From Candidatus Heimdallarchaeota archaeon (GTDB lineage: Archaea > Asgardarchaeota > Heimdallarchaeia > Heimdallarchaeales > Heimdallarchaeaceae): 39,929 nucleotides of DNA. A program made the position numbers and the translations under genes. Shown piece by piece: positions 1 through 8,628 of this stretch. How positions within the stretch are numbered: the first letter of the stretch is position 1; every line of letters begins with the position of its first letter. The notes beneath the pieces were generated by a model. The model saw only the letters and a list, made by a program, of their open reading frames with translations, was not told the origin of the DNA and made no database searches. The stretch covers positions 1 through 39,929 of the forward strand of contig JAAFKJ010000031.1 of NCBI GenBank assembly GCA_021399395.1, in the 5' to 3' direction.

Positions 1-2
1 CT

Positions 3-326
3 GAGGGTTTACGAAAACCAGCTCAGGATGAAAATATAGTTGTTAGAGTAGTTATTAGACCTACAGATGATGAAAAGAAGAAGAAATATCATAAGCTACT
101 AAAAGATATTGGGGTGGAAGTGTTTTACAATGAAACTGTTCATGCCAAACTTATTGTAGTTGATAGAGCTGTAGCAATTGCTTCATCTATGAATTTCACA
201 GTATTTTCTACGGGAGGGCAGAGCTGGGAAGCAGGGATGGTTTCTATAGAACCAAATATAGCAAACACAGTAGCAGATTCGATTCTTAATATAATAGAAG
301 TGCAAGAAACCAAGGAAATGGAATAA
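3..326 (+). CDS. Phospholipase D-like domain protein, C-terminal part (5' truncated)
   Basis: The reading frame is open from the window edge, so the N-terminus is missing and 107 residues remain. The visible part carries one HKD-type motif: His-Ala-Lys, four residues, Asp, then Ser-Ser-Met-Asn, matching the HxKx4Dx6GSxN pattern of the phospholipase D superfamily. Family members need two such motifs per active site, supplied by a second domain or by dimerisation. The usual glycine before the serine is a serine here. Members act on phosphodiesters and range from lipases to nucleases such as Nuc and restriction-enzyme subunits, so the substrate cannot be given. The next gene starts two bases after the stop, suggesting co-transcription. 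The family call is fairly secure; the function is open. Confidence 0.65.
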   Translation, partial: EGLRKPAQDENIVVRVVIRPTDDEKKKKYHKLLKDIGVEVFYNETVHAKLIVVDRAVAIASSMNFTVFSTGGQSWEAGMVSIEPNIANTVADSILNIIEVQETKEME

Positions 327-327
327 A

Positions 328-759
328 ATGTTTGCAGACATTTTAGAACAAAGTACACTTGAACATCTTTTTTCTACTTATAAAAAGGAGGGAAAATCTT
401 CTGCTGGTGCCATCATTATTGATATTGTAAATAGGCTAATAACAAGAAAAAATGAGACATTATTGAACTTAACAGTAGATACTACAGTCATCAATATCTG
501 TAAACTAAATAGTCAAAAGAAGAAATTGAAGAAGGGATATTTTGAGATAATAAACTTCTATGAACAGCTAAAAGAAAGGGGTATGGAAAGAATCAACGTT
601 GCTGATGTACAAATATCGAAGATTCGAGATTCATTGGCAGAAGAAATCAGAGGAATCAAAGAACGCGAGACCGCCATTTTAGAGGTAATTGCTTCTTGGG
701 GTTCAATAATATTGTCGATAATTGCGATCATAATTTCAATTATAGCTTTATGCAGTTAA
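328..759 (+). CDS. Small protein with one C-terminal transmembrane segment
   Basis: I do not recognise a family. The 143-residue product begins with a soluble region rich in charged residues, predicted helical. A Lys-rich stretch lies near residues 64-69 and an amphipathic, possibly coiled-coil, segment near 75-115. The last 22 residues (about 122-142) are almost purely Ile, Leu, Ser and Ala, and form one membrane helix ending two residues before the stop. With no N-terminal signal, this is the layout of a tail-anchored protein with its bulk in the cytoplasm. It follows the phospholipase D-like gene by one intervening base and is probably in the same transcript. The pair could be a membrane-linked nuclease or lipase module, but that is only inference from adjacency. 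Confidence 0.6.
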   Translation: MFADILEQSTLEHLFSTYKKEGKSSAGAIIIDIVNRLITRKNETLLNLTVDTTVINICKLNSQKKKLKKGYFEIINFYEQLKERGMERINVADVQISKIRDSLAEEIRGIKERETAILEVIASWGSIILSIIAIIISIIALCS

Positions 760-824
760 ATGTTGTAATAATCAAACTATGTTAGAGAACGAGAAACTAT
801 AAGAAAATGTCTAAATTTGATTTT

Positions 825-1862
825 CTAATATCCTTCTTTTTTCCATTCAATCATTTTTTCTAAAGCAGGTATAGAGAATCTTGATATATTTAGATCTTTT
901 TTCTGTAGGAGCTCCATTTCTTCTATAGATATATTCTTCAGTAGGGGGAAAGAGTGTCCTTCTTTTCGTCTATCTATGAAATCATGGTAAAGAATGTACC
1001 AAAAATCCGAGTGATCATCTTTATGCCCCAATCTTCCATCAAGTAACCTTTCTACAATACTTTTGGAGCCTATATTTATCAATGAAAGAGCGGCATTAAG
1101 ACTAGTAACTTCATCTTCTAGACAATACTCAATTAGGTCATCTATAGCTTCTTCATGCTTTGTATATTGCATACAGATAGTTCCTATCCCTCTAACAAGA
1201 TCATCTTCAGATCTTAGAAATTTCCAAACAACATTATTTATTGCAAGCAATTGTTTTCTTGAAGCTTCTTCAAATATCTCATACACAACTACTTGAAAAT
1301 CAAACGCATGACCTAATTTTCCATATTTTGAAAAAAACGGAGAAATCTCGTCGAAGAACTCTATAACTTCAGGTTTGTCATATTCAAGAAGAAGGGGGAT
1401 AGCATGATATGCAAAGAAAATGACATCTTGCCACCAATAGACCTCAAAATCATATTTTGTAAATTCATGTCTTACTATCTCCATCAAACTCTGTAAGGAC
1501 TTTTCACCACGGGAACGGAGTTGATGAAATTGAGAATTAAATATCAGGAAATAATCTTGTTCCTTATCCGTTTTCAGTATGTATCTAGGGATTTTTGGTG
1601 TGAATCTTCCTACATTTAATGCTTTTGCTGCCATTTTTCTATAACAATTAGGTTCATTACTAAGCATTAAAGAAACTAAATCGTCCGTTATTGATTCTAT
1701 TGTGTATTTAGAAAGGAACATGAGTGTTTCCTCAATTGAAATCATGTTAGAGTCTCCATCAAGAGAGTAAATACTTTCATCATGTAGATCAATCCAACCT
1801 TCCTTATCTTCAAGATATTTCATTACTGCATTCTGAATATTTTCATAGAACGAGTGACTCAT
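825..1862 (-). CDS. Hypothetical alpha-helical repeat protein
   Basis: The product is 345 residues with an ATG start and no signal peptide or membrane segment. It is acidic and strongly helical. The middle and C-terminal parts (roughly residues 130-300) show successive helix pairs of about 35-40 residues with alternating Leu/Ile/Val positions, reminiscent of HEAT or ARM repeats, but no clear consensus can be aligned by eye. No catalytic motif is visible. It stands alone: its 3' end faces the plus-strand pair at 328-759, and its 5' end is divergent from the beta-helix gene at 1958 with about 95 bases of AT-rich DNA between. A scaffold role would be usual for such folds, but there is no direct evidence for one. 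Confidence 0.6.
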   Translation of the reverse strand: MSHSFYENIQNAVMKYLEDKEGWIDLHDESIYSLDGDSNMISIEETLMFLSKYTIESITDDLVSLMLSNEPNCYRKMAAKALNVGRFTPKIPRYILKTDKEQDYFLIFNSQFHQLRSRGEKSLQSLMEIVRHEFTKYDFEVYWWQDVIFFAYHAIPLLLEYDKPEVIEFFDEISPFFSKYGKLGHAFDFQVVVYEIFEEASRKQLLAINNVVWKFLRSEDDLVRGIGTICMQYTKHEEAIDDLIEYCLEDEVTSLNAALSLINIGSKSIVERLLDGRLGHKDDHSDFWYILYHDFIDRRKEGHSFPLLKNISIEEMELLQKKDLNISRFSIPALEKMIEWKKEGY

Positions 1863-1957
1863 ATATTTTCTATTTCTTTCCTTTTATTTGAATATTTTGA
1901 GTTGAAGTGAAGTAATCTGTAGTGCATAAAATTCATAAATAATCTTTCTAACCTATA

Positions 1958-2995
1958 ATGGATATCATGAAGAACAAATCTGTAACATCTCTATTTATAC
2001 TTCTATTAATATACCTCGCATCAAGTATAAATGTCAGTATAATTGCAGAAAATAATAATCAAATCACTCCTTCTTTAGGACTGACCCCACATAGCCCAAT
2101 ATCCATAACTTCAGATAATGGTTTTGAGGTTTATCCAGGAAATGGAACAGTTGTAGATCCATATATTATTGAAGGTTACAAAATTTCAACAACTTATTCT
2201 AAAGGTATTTCTATCCAGTATACTACAAAACATTTCATTATTCGTAACTGCTATATTGAAGCGGATAATTTTGGTATTTATTTCAGGGAATTAGCAGAAA
2301 GTACTGCGACTATTATTAACAATACATGTATTAACAATGACCTGTGTGGTATTTGGTTTTCTGAAGCTGGGAGATCTATCGTAGCAAACAACACTTGCAT
2401 TAATAATGGTCTCGGCATCATTCTTTGGTATTCCGATAGTTCTATTGTTGCAAACAATACTTGTACAGATAATGATGAAGAAGGTATTATTCTTCAATTC
2501 ACAAGTAGTTCTATCGCTTCAAACAACACTTGTTATCGTAACTCTAATTGGGGAATTGAGATTTATGATTCTGATTCTTGTTTGGTTTCTTACAATCTGT
2601 TTCAGGAAAATAGTAAACATGGAGTGTATATCCATTTTTCAGATAATAATCTAGTTCATCATAATACCTTTGTAAACAATAACTTAGCGGGAGATTCACA
2701 AGCATCTGGCTATGGAACCAATAACTACTGGTATGATACAGCATTACTAGAAGGCAACTATTATAGCGATTGGTCGGGAACAGGTTCTTATTCCATTGAT
2801 GGTTCTCCAAATCAATTTGATTTATACCCGCTTAGTGAACCACCTGTTGATTATATTACGGAAGAATATACAACACCAGAACCCACACCAACCGAAACCA
2901 CAACAGTATCCAATCTGTTCATGTTCTCTTTCCTAGTGTTATGCATTTCCTTTGTTTTTATTCAATTAATCAGGAAAAAAGAAAATAGACAATAA
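1958..2995 (+). CDS. NosD-like right-handed beta-helix surface protein, membrane-anchored
   Basis: The product is 345 residues. The N-terminus is a signal peptide (Lys-containing start, then a hydrophobic stretch to about residue 30). Residues about 80-260 consist of short repeats of the form Asn-Asn-Thr-Cys with runs of Ser/Ile/Val, such as IVANNTC, which recur every 20-24 residues. This is the pattern of the periplasmic copper-binding NosD/pectate-lyase-like parallel beta-helix family. A Pro/Thr-rich linker (around 305-320) leads to a single transmembrane helix and a short basic tail (RKKENRQ), so the helix domain faces outward. Proteins of this layout are common in Asgard and other archaea and are thought to bind or process surface glycans. 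The copper role of true NosD should not be assumed. AT-rich, TATA-like sequence lies 20-30 bases before the ATG. Confidence 0.8.
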   Translation: MDIMKNKSVTSLFILLLIYLASSINVSIIAENNNQITPSLGLTPHSPISITSDNGFEVYPGNGTVVDPYIIEGYKISTTYSKGISIQYTTKHFIIRNCYIEADNFGIYFRELAESTATIINNTCINNDLCGIWFSEAGRSIVANNTCINNGLGIILWYSDSSIVANNTCTDNDEEGIILQFTSSSIASNNTCYRNSNWGIEIYDSDSCLVSYNLFQENSKHGVYIHFSDNNLVHHNTFVNNNLAGDSQASGYGTNNYWYDTALLEGNYYSDWSGTGSYSIDGSPNQFDLYPLSEPPVDYITEEYTTPEPTPTETTTVSNLFMFSFLVLCISFVFIQLIRKKENRQ

Positions 2996-3146
2996 GTACT
3001 TGGAAGTGTAGGAAAAAAAGTGAATCGATTATTGAAATCTGGAAAATTAAACCAAATCAGCTTGATTTCTTTTGATTCTTTTTACGACTTTTTTTCTTAT
3101 TGGTGTGAGTAGAAATAGGATAGAAATTGTTCCAACAAATAACCAT

Positions 3147-4028
3147 TCATAACTTGTTTCTTCTTCTTTCTAGTAACATGAGGGATAAAACAACGGTGAT
3201 AAATACCATAGCTGTCCTTTCTTCTCCTAAATCTATATAGAGTTTTGAGGGTTCGAAATCTTCTTCTTTAACAAGTAATCCAGTCTGTTTTTCATAGTAA
3301 TATTCTCTATAATAGTCACGACTAGTGATATTTGTTACTACTTTGAATGTCTCATACATCTTTCCTCCTATCTCTATTTCCACTATATCCACTATTTTCC
3401 TTGTTTCTGAAACATTCTGACCAACTTCTAGATAGGGAGAAGTAATGTAGTTAAAGGGAGAGATAAACAGAGGATTCAATCGCACAGACTCAACATACTG
3501 TCTTATTTCTCCGTATTCGAATGAAGAATTATCCAAAGTATCATAAATATCACGAATAACACCTGTTGTACCGTCAAGCAAAGTGACTTCAGCATTATAT
3601 GGATCTATAATCTCGGAATATGTTCGGCAGTTAGCTATTGTTATTCTAAATACAGATCCATTCAGAAAATCAATTTCATATCCAGCACCAGTCATGAACC
3701 AACTAGCATCCTTCTGCCAAATTAGCCGATATGGTTTATAGTGAAGTGAATTTTCCTCTGGCTCACCATTTAACATGGTTCGAAAATGTAGACGAAAATA
3801 GAGGAGCACTATATCGCCTGTATCTTCAAAAGCCCATATTTTATCTATTCCATAAGTAATATTCAAAACTGTTAAATCTACACCTGGTTCTCCCCAAATC
3901 GTATGTCCTTCTACAATCACAGAACCTCTGGACATCAGTTCATATGGATAATATCCATTTACAGATATAGGGTGAATTAAAGATAAAACAAACAAGACAA
4001 AAACACAGTTTCGTACTAGTTTTCTCAA
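3147..4028 (-). CDS. Secreted membrane-anchored protein of unknown family
   Basis: The product is 293 residues and unrecognised. It has a signal peptide (residues 1-25, ending near Val-Asn-Gly-Tyr), a beta-rich extracellular domain with several Asn-x-Ser/Thr sequons, and a C-terminal hydrophobic helix (about 271-286) followed by a basic tail (ERRRNKL). This gives a type I membrane topology. The start codon is TTG. It is supported by an AGGAGA-type ribosome binding site six bases upstream, and no ATG lies near. The gene sits in a run of surface-protein genes between the beta-helix protein and the NHL propeller, on the same strand as the latter with 106 bases between, so it probably has a cell-envelope role. 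Confidence 0.7.
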   Translation of the reverse strand: MRKLVRNCVFVLFVLSLIHPISVNGYYPYELMSRGSVIVEGHTIWGEPGVDLTVLNITYGIDKIWAFEDTGDIVLLYFRLHFRTMLNGEPEENSLHYKPYRLIWQKDASWFMTGAGYEIDFLNGSVFRITIANCRTYSEIIDPYNAEVTLLDGTTGVIRDIYDTLDNSSFEYGEIRQYVESVRLNPLFISPFNYITSPYLEVGQNVSETRKIVDIVEIEIGGKMYETFKVVTNITSRDYYREYYYEKQTGLLVKEEDFEPSKLYIDLGEERTAMVFITVVLSLMLLERRRNKL

Positions 4029-4134
4029 TCTGGTCTCCTCTAGTTATATCATTAATCTGGATAAAAGGTTTTCTGGATGATGAATCAGAAGAATAGATCT
4101 AAATTTGACTATTTCTTTTTCTTCATGAAATCTT

Positions 4135-5247
4135 TCAATTCTTTCTCTTGCTGTTCTTAATCCTTCTAATTATGATTACGGTAGCCAAACCAATACATAC
4201 TAGTGGGAGCAATATTATTCCGGTTTCATCAGTTATTGTTCTAAATATAGTTTGAGTGAAAATCTCTGTAAATTCAATTATCTCAGTATACTCAATTATT
4301 TCTTCATCTAGTCTATAGACCTTAACTCTGTGATTGGTATGATCGGCTATATAGATATAAGTTGAATTTTCTTCATATCGTATATCTATTCCATGAGGCA
4401 TATTTAATTGCTCTTCTCCGGAACCAGGATAACCAAATTTTGTGATGTAATTGCCGTCTTTGTCAAACACTTGGATTCTATGATTATCTCTATCTGAAAC
4501 ATATACTCTTCCAATTCGATCCATTGTCACACCGGTAGGACTATCAAACTCTCCGTTATTCGACCCATAAGAACCGAATTGCCTAACATAAGTTCCGTTA
4601 GGTGTAAATACTTGAATTCTAAAATTTTCCTGATCTGCTACATAAACATACCCCTCGGAATCAAATACTAAGTTCGATGGCAAACTAAACTGTCCATCAC
4701 CTGATCCCTCTGAACCCCATTTGTAGATAAAGTTTCCTTGTTTATCAAACACTTGGATTCTATGATTAAACCTATCAGCTACGTATAAGTAACCTGTTTT
4801 GTTCATCTCCATCCCTAATGGTTGATCGAATTGGCCATCTCCAGTACCTTCTGTACCCCATTTTCGCAGAAAATTACCTTCAGTATCAAACACTTGGATT
4901 CTATGATTTAATGATTCTGCAACATAGATATTATTCTCTGAATCCATCGCTATTCCACTAGGGTTATAAAATTGACCATCTCCAGTGCCATAAGAACCCC
5001 ATTTTCGCAGAAAATTACCTTCAGTATCAAACACTTGGATTCTGTAATTGGCTTTGTCTGTGACATATATTTCTTCAACATCACTGATCAGAATGCCCCA
5101 AGGCTGATAGAGTTGTCCATCGTTTGAACCTAAACCTCCCCAGGAATCATAAAAATAGATCCCCCGAATTGAAGCATTAGTTGACATTATTAGCGAGAAA
5201 AGTATAATACAAGAAATAATCCATAAAGACTGTTTTTTCTTAACCAT
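4135..5247 (-). CDS. NHL-repeat six-bladed beta-propeller, secreted and membrane-anchored
   Basis: A signal peptide (residues 1-26) is followed by six NHL repeats of about 47 residues. Each contains a Tyr-Val-(Ala/Ser/Thr)-Asp/Glu core, then Asn-(His/Tyr/Phe)-Arg-Ile-Gln-Val-Phe and a Gly-Asp-Gly-Gln-Phe spacer. A linker rich in Glu, Ile and Thr precedes a C-terminal transmembrane helix and a basic tail. Six blades close a propeller, so the domain looks complete and extracellular. NHL propellers serve as protein- or RNA-binding platforms in TRIM-NHL proteins and as lyases in PAL enzymes; no catalytic site is evident. I chose the ATG at 5247 over the in-frame TTG at 5256 because an AGGATTG ribosome binding site fits it. 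Two neighbouring blades share an exact 47-base identity (see findings). Confidence 0.85.
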   Translation of the reverse strand: MVKKKQSLWIISCIILFSLIMSTNASIRGIYFYDSWGGLGSNDGQLYQPWGILISDVEEIYVTDKANYRIQVFDTEGNFLRKWGSYGTGDGQFYNPSGIAMDSENNIYVAESLNHRIQVFDTEGNFLRKWGTEGTGDGQFDQPLGMEMNKTGYLYVADRFNHRIQVFDKQGNFIYKWGSEGSGDGQFSLPSNLVFDSEGYVYVADQENFRIQVFTPNGTYVRQFGSYGSNNGEFDSPTGVTMDRIGRVYVSDRDNHRIQVFDKDGNYITKFGYPGSGEEQLNMPHGIDIRYEENSTYIYIADHTNHRVKVYRLDEEIIEYTEIIEFTEIFTQTIFRTITDETGIILLPLVCIGLATVIIIRRIKNSKRKN

Positions 5248-5332
5248 TTGAATCAATCCTATTAAAGGACTAATTACAATATTAAAGTTTTATGCACCTT
5301 TTTCGGCAGCATAGAATGAATAAAGATCATAG

Positions 5333-5560
5333 ATGAGAAAAGAAAGTTGCCTGCAATGGGGAAAGAAGATGAAGAAGAAGAGATTATCAAAGTCAACGTT
5401 TTTCTTTAATGAAGCGCGAAGAGATATTAAGTTAGCAGGAAAACTAGTAGAAATGTATGATGAAATATCTCCTTTAGGTAGTAAGAATCGAGATAAAAAA
5501 AGAAGAATAGAACAATATCAAAGCTTTTTGCACTTCCAGCCTTATTCCAAGAATCTTTAA
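5333..5560 (+). CDS. Possible small basic protein (75 residues), uncertain
   Basis: This short frame encodes a very basic N-terminal half (many Lys/Arg up to residue 20), a helical middle and a basic C-terminus. I do not recognise it. No convincing ribosome binding site is present, and the TATA box of the next gene (5556-5563) overlaps its end. It may be real, a remnant, or chance. In the +1 frame from the last third a short phenylalanine-cysteine containing tail is open, so a frameshifted remnant of a longer gene cannot be excluded. Confidence 0.25.
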   Translation: MRKESCLQWGKKMKKKRLSKSTFFFNEARRDIKLAGKLVEMYDEISPLGSKNRDKKRRIEQYQSFLHFQPYSKNL

Positions 5561-5563
5561 ATA
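5556..5563 (+). promoter_or_regulatory. TATA box for the gene at 5589
   Basis: The sequence TTTAAATA is centred about 29 bases before the ATG at 5589. Archaeal transcription starts about 25 bases after the TATA centre, so the mRNA would be leaderless or nearly so. This agrees with the lack of a ribosome binding site before that ATG. Assigned by spacing and composition only. Confidence 0.45.
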
Positions 5564-5588
5564 ATGTTGATACTTCTTTTAAGCTATT

Positions 5589-7232
5589 ATGAAAAGGAAA
5601 GGCATTTCACTGATTATCATTATCATCTTTTTTCTACCAATTCTGTTCCACCAAGGCAATAGTGCAAGCAATTCGACAAAAGCTACTTTTGAAAGAACCG
5701 GATTTGAGTTGAATCAAGAGCTTATAACTCTAGAGGAATTAAATTGGTCTTATGGTTCTTATGCTGGAGGAGTTTTCGCACCAGTTATAGATTCTGATTA
5801 TATCTATGATAGAACAGACACGGTTTTACACGTTCTAGAGGCATCTGGTGATCTAGGAAATGTAGCAGGATGGTATACTAGTTTCAACACCACTGAAGAT
5901 TCAATTTCTCTTTCCTTTGACATGAGAGTTAAAGCTGGGCACCTAACTGCGGTTCAATCATCATTTTCAATTTTTGATAATGTCACTAAGAAAAGACTAC
6001 ATAGCATTTTTTGCTTCGGCGTAAATGGGTACTATGAACAAGACAGCCTTGATCCGGGTTATAAATCATTTAACGTAACATTTTTCACAAATACAACAGC
6101 AAGTCTCCTGATATTTTTTGGAGTAAACGATGGATTTTCTGCGGATTGGAATCAAGAAATGTGGTTAACAAATCTAGAATTGAATCCTTCATTTAATATT
6201 GATAACCTTGAAAGTGTAAATTATCCTCAAATCATCCCATTTAACAATTCCAGTCCAAGAGGTTTATTGTGGCATAATGACAGATTATTAGTTGCTGGGG
6301 GAGGAGGTGTCACGGAATATGATCCTTTAACTGAAGAAATACTCAAAATTTCTCCCATGAGTGACAATCATAGAGCACTAACATTTGATGGAACTTACTT
6401 CTGTTCAGCAAGAGCTTTTTGGTCTGGTTCTTATGATGATTATGAACTGAAGAAATATGATCAAGATTTCAATCAAGTTTCTGTTATAAATCTTAATCTT
6501 CCTAGAAGCGTTGATGTATCTGGTCGAGCTGGTGTTGCTTACGATGGAACATATATTTGGTTAGCTGAGAGTCAAGAAAACGAAATCTATCAACTGAATA
6601 AGGATACTGGAGCAGTAATCAGTACAATCCCAGCCCCTGGACCCAGAATCACTGGAATGGATTTTGATGGTACAGATTTGTGGGTCTGCGATGGAATGCT
6701 TAATCAGATCTTCAGAATATCAACAATAGATGGAAGTATATTGGAAACATACGATACTGATCTCGGATATCTTTGGGGAATAACTATTGACAGTAGTAAA
6801 AACATATGGATTGCATCAGCTGCGAGTACCATTATTTACAAAACCAATATTAACACAGTTTCTGACATTATTGCTCCGATAATTGATGGTCCAGAGGACA
6901 TGTTTACAGAAGTTGGAGCTCTCGGCAATCATATAAATTGGACATTGCAAGACGAAAATCCTGACAATTACACAGTTTATAGAAATGATGTAGGATTGAT
7001 TTTCAATACTTGGATTAATGATCAAATTGTTTCAGTTAATGTTGATTATCTAGTATCAGGTGTTTATAATTATACTATAATTGCATATGATACATCTGAC
7101 AATAAAGCAACAGATACTGTAATCCTAACTGTATATATCATAGCGAGTGAATACTCTCCATATATAGTAGGTTTAATCACATTTGTTTTGGTGACTGTGG
7201 TTATACTGTATAAGAAGAAAAGAAGAAACTAG
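5589..7232 (+). CDS. Large secreted propeller and Ig-like surface protein, membrane-anchored
   Basis: The product is 547 residues. It has an N-terminal signal peptide (about 1-25). A beta-rich N-terminal domain follows (about 60-205). A propeller-like region (about 215-430) has repeated blade motifs of the kind Asp-Gly-Thr-(Tyr/Asp)-(Ile/Leu)-Trp and Tyr-Asp, as in quinoprotein or YncE-like propellers. An Ig-like domain (about 435-515) contains the signature Asp-Asn-Tyr-Thr-Val-Tyr-Arg-Asn, a type frequent in Lokiarchaeota-like surface proteins. A transmembrane helix and a Lys/Arg tail close the protein. It should be exported and anchored with the domains outside. No enzyme motif is visible. 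It probably binds ligands or partner cells, which is inference from architecture. Confidence 0.75.
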   Translation: MKRKGISLIIIIIFFLPILFHQGNSASNSTKATFERTGFELNQELITLEELNWSYGSYAGGVFAPVIDSDYIYDRTDTVLHVLEASGDLGNVAGWYTSFNTTEDSISLSFDMRVKAGHLTAVQSSFSIFDNVTKKRLHSIFCFGVNGYYEQDSLDPGYKSFNVTFFTNTTASLLIFFGVNDGFSADWNQEMWLTNLELNPSFNIDNLESVNYPQIIPFNNSSPRGLLWHNDRLLVAGGGGVTEYDPLTEEILKISPMSDNHRALTFDGTYFCSARAFWSGSYDDYELKKYDQDFNQVSVINLNLPRSVDVSGRAGVAYDGTYIWLAESQENEIYQLNKDTGAVISTIPAPGPRITGMDFDGTDLWVCDGMLNQIFRISTIDGSILETYDTDLGYLWGITIDSSKNIWIASAASTIIYKTNINTVSDIIAPIIDGPEDMFTEVGALGNHINWTLQDENPDNYTVYRNDVGLIFNTWINDQIVSVNVDYLVSGVYNYTIIAYDTSDNKATDTVILTVYIIASEYSPYIVGLITFVLVTVVILYKKKRRN

Positions 7233-7259
7233 ATTCAAAATCTAAACTTTCTTTTTTTC
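7230..7259 (+). terminator. Hairpin plus T-tract after the surface-protein gene
   Basis: A perfect 6-bp inverted repeat (TAGATT, loop CAA, AATCTA) begins at the stop codon. It is followed by a run of about 13 mostly T bases. It lies between two convergent genes. Archaeal termination mainly needs the T-tract, so the hairpin may be incidental. Confidence 0.45.
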
Positions 7260-7297
7260 TCTTTAATCATTAGAATTTCTTCTCCTATTCTCACTAT

Positions 7298-8389
7298 TTA
7301 TAATAAACCCTTCAATCTTTTCCATGCTAACTGAACTTGTGTAAATCTTTGTAAGACCAAAGGTAAAGAATCAATATCAAATTCCTGTTCATTCCACTCA
7401 TAAATAGGTTTCTTCTTGTTTTTCATTAGAGTTACAATTTTCTCCAATTTCTTACAATGTTGAAGAGGGGTCAAATCTATAGTTTCTATTTCGTTGTTTC
7501 CAATATGAATACTGGTAAGATTTTTACAATGCTGAAGAGGAGTAAAGTCAATATATGTAAGTTTATTATCGGATAAATTGATATTTTCTACATTTTTCCA
7601 GTTTTGAAATGGTGAGAGATCTATTTCTGTAAGTTCATTTCTAGAAAGACCAACTGCAGTGAAATTCTTAATATTTTGAAGTGGAGTCAAATTTATATTT
7701 TTGAGTTTATTAGAAGCAAGGTATATGCCAACTAATTTAGGACAGTCTTGAAGAGGGGTTAGGTCTATTTTTTCAAAATAATTTTGTGTAAGATTGAGGG
7801 TTTGGAGGTTTGTGCAGCTTTGTAGTTGGGTTAAATCAATGTTCTTTAGTTGACATTTCATAAGAGATAGTGACTCTAATTTTGTACAAGATTGCAGTGG
7901 TGAAAGGTCTATAGTTTGGAGGGCGTTTACATGTAAGGTTAGACTCTTTAGCTCTTTACACTTTGAAAGAAGGGTAAGATCTATTTTTTCGAAATTGTTA
8001 GAACCAAGATTGAGTTCTTCCAGACTTTTGAGCTTCTGAAGAATGGAAATATCAAAAGGTTGAGATTGCAATTTATTAAGTCGAGATAAATCCAAGAACT
8101 TTAATTTCTCACAATATTGAATCGGGGACAAGTCTATTTCCTGAAATTCATTTGCTGAAAGGTTCAGATGTACTAATTCATAGCAGTTTTCCAATGGTGT
8201 TAAATCGATGGTCTGGAGCCTATTGCTTGAAAGGTCTAGTTTCTTTAGAAATGGAGTATGATTAAGAGCATCTAAATTAACACTTCGGAGATTACGGAAG
8301 AAAATGGGGAGTTCCTCTACATATTCACCGAATTCTACCCAAAATTTCTTTCTGTTGGGGTGTTGTCCTGTTATTCTTAGACCAACCAT
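7298..8389 (-). CDS. Leucine-rich repeat protein
   Basis: The product is 363 residues with about eleven consecutive leucine-rich repeats of 22-23 residues spanning roughly residues 30-330. The consensus is LxxLxLxxNxLxxIDLTPLQxC. The repeated 'IDLTPLQ' and the Cys-x-x-Leu step recur nearly unchanged. The short N-terminal cap (about 30 residues, containing Trp-Val-Glu-Phe) has no signal peptide and no membrane segment follows, so unlike its neighbours it is probably cytoplasmic. LRR solenoids bind proteins, and Asgard genomes are rich in them, sometimes with small GTPases. No GTPase domain is fused here. The gene begins with ATG and lies alone, convergent with the surface-protein gene and divergent from the nucleotidyltransferase gene. 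Confidence 0.85.
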   Translation of the reverse strand: MVGLRITGQHPNRKKFWVEFGEYVEELPIFFRNLRSVNLDALNHTPFLKKLDLSSNRLQTIDLTPLENCYELVHLNLSANEFQEIDLSPIQYCEKLKFLDLSRLNKLQSQPFDISILQKLKSLEELNLGSNNFEKIDLTLLSKCKELKSLTLHVNALQTIDLSPLQSCTKLESLSLMKCQLKNIDLTQLQSCTNLQTLNLTQNYFEKIDLTPLQDCPKLVGIYLASNKLKNINLTPLQNIKNFTAVGLSRNELTEIDLSPFQNWKNVENINLSDNKLTYIDFTPLQHCKNLTSIHIGNNEIETIDLTPLQHCKKLEKIVTLMKNKKKPIYEWNEQEFDIDSLPLVLQRFTQVQLAWKRLKGLL

Positions 8390-8628
8390 AATGATTCAAA
8401 CTAATATCAGAATTTTATTTTAGATAAAGATTTCCTCTATAAGACGCAATATTTATCATTGTGAATTATAATATTGAATTAACCGCTGTTTTAAACAATA
8501 AAAGTTATATACTGGTTTTGAGTAAAAAAGAGTGAAAAGAAAATTCTCTCACAAATGTCAGATTAGTTCTTTATAATTACTAATTGAGAAAAGAATATAA
8601 CGTTGTAATGACAAAGGAGTACAAGAAA

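Noticed and set aside
5333..5560. Remnant of the RNase P subunit Rpr2
   Set aside because: The basic helical stretch is only vaguely similar and no zinc-binding Cys pairs exist in any frame, so I left it as an uncertain small protein.
4135..8389. CRISPR or other short regularly spaced repeats
   Set aside because: The periodic sequences here are protein repeats (NHL blades and LRRs) in coding frames with varied third positions, not repeat-spacer arrays.
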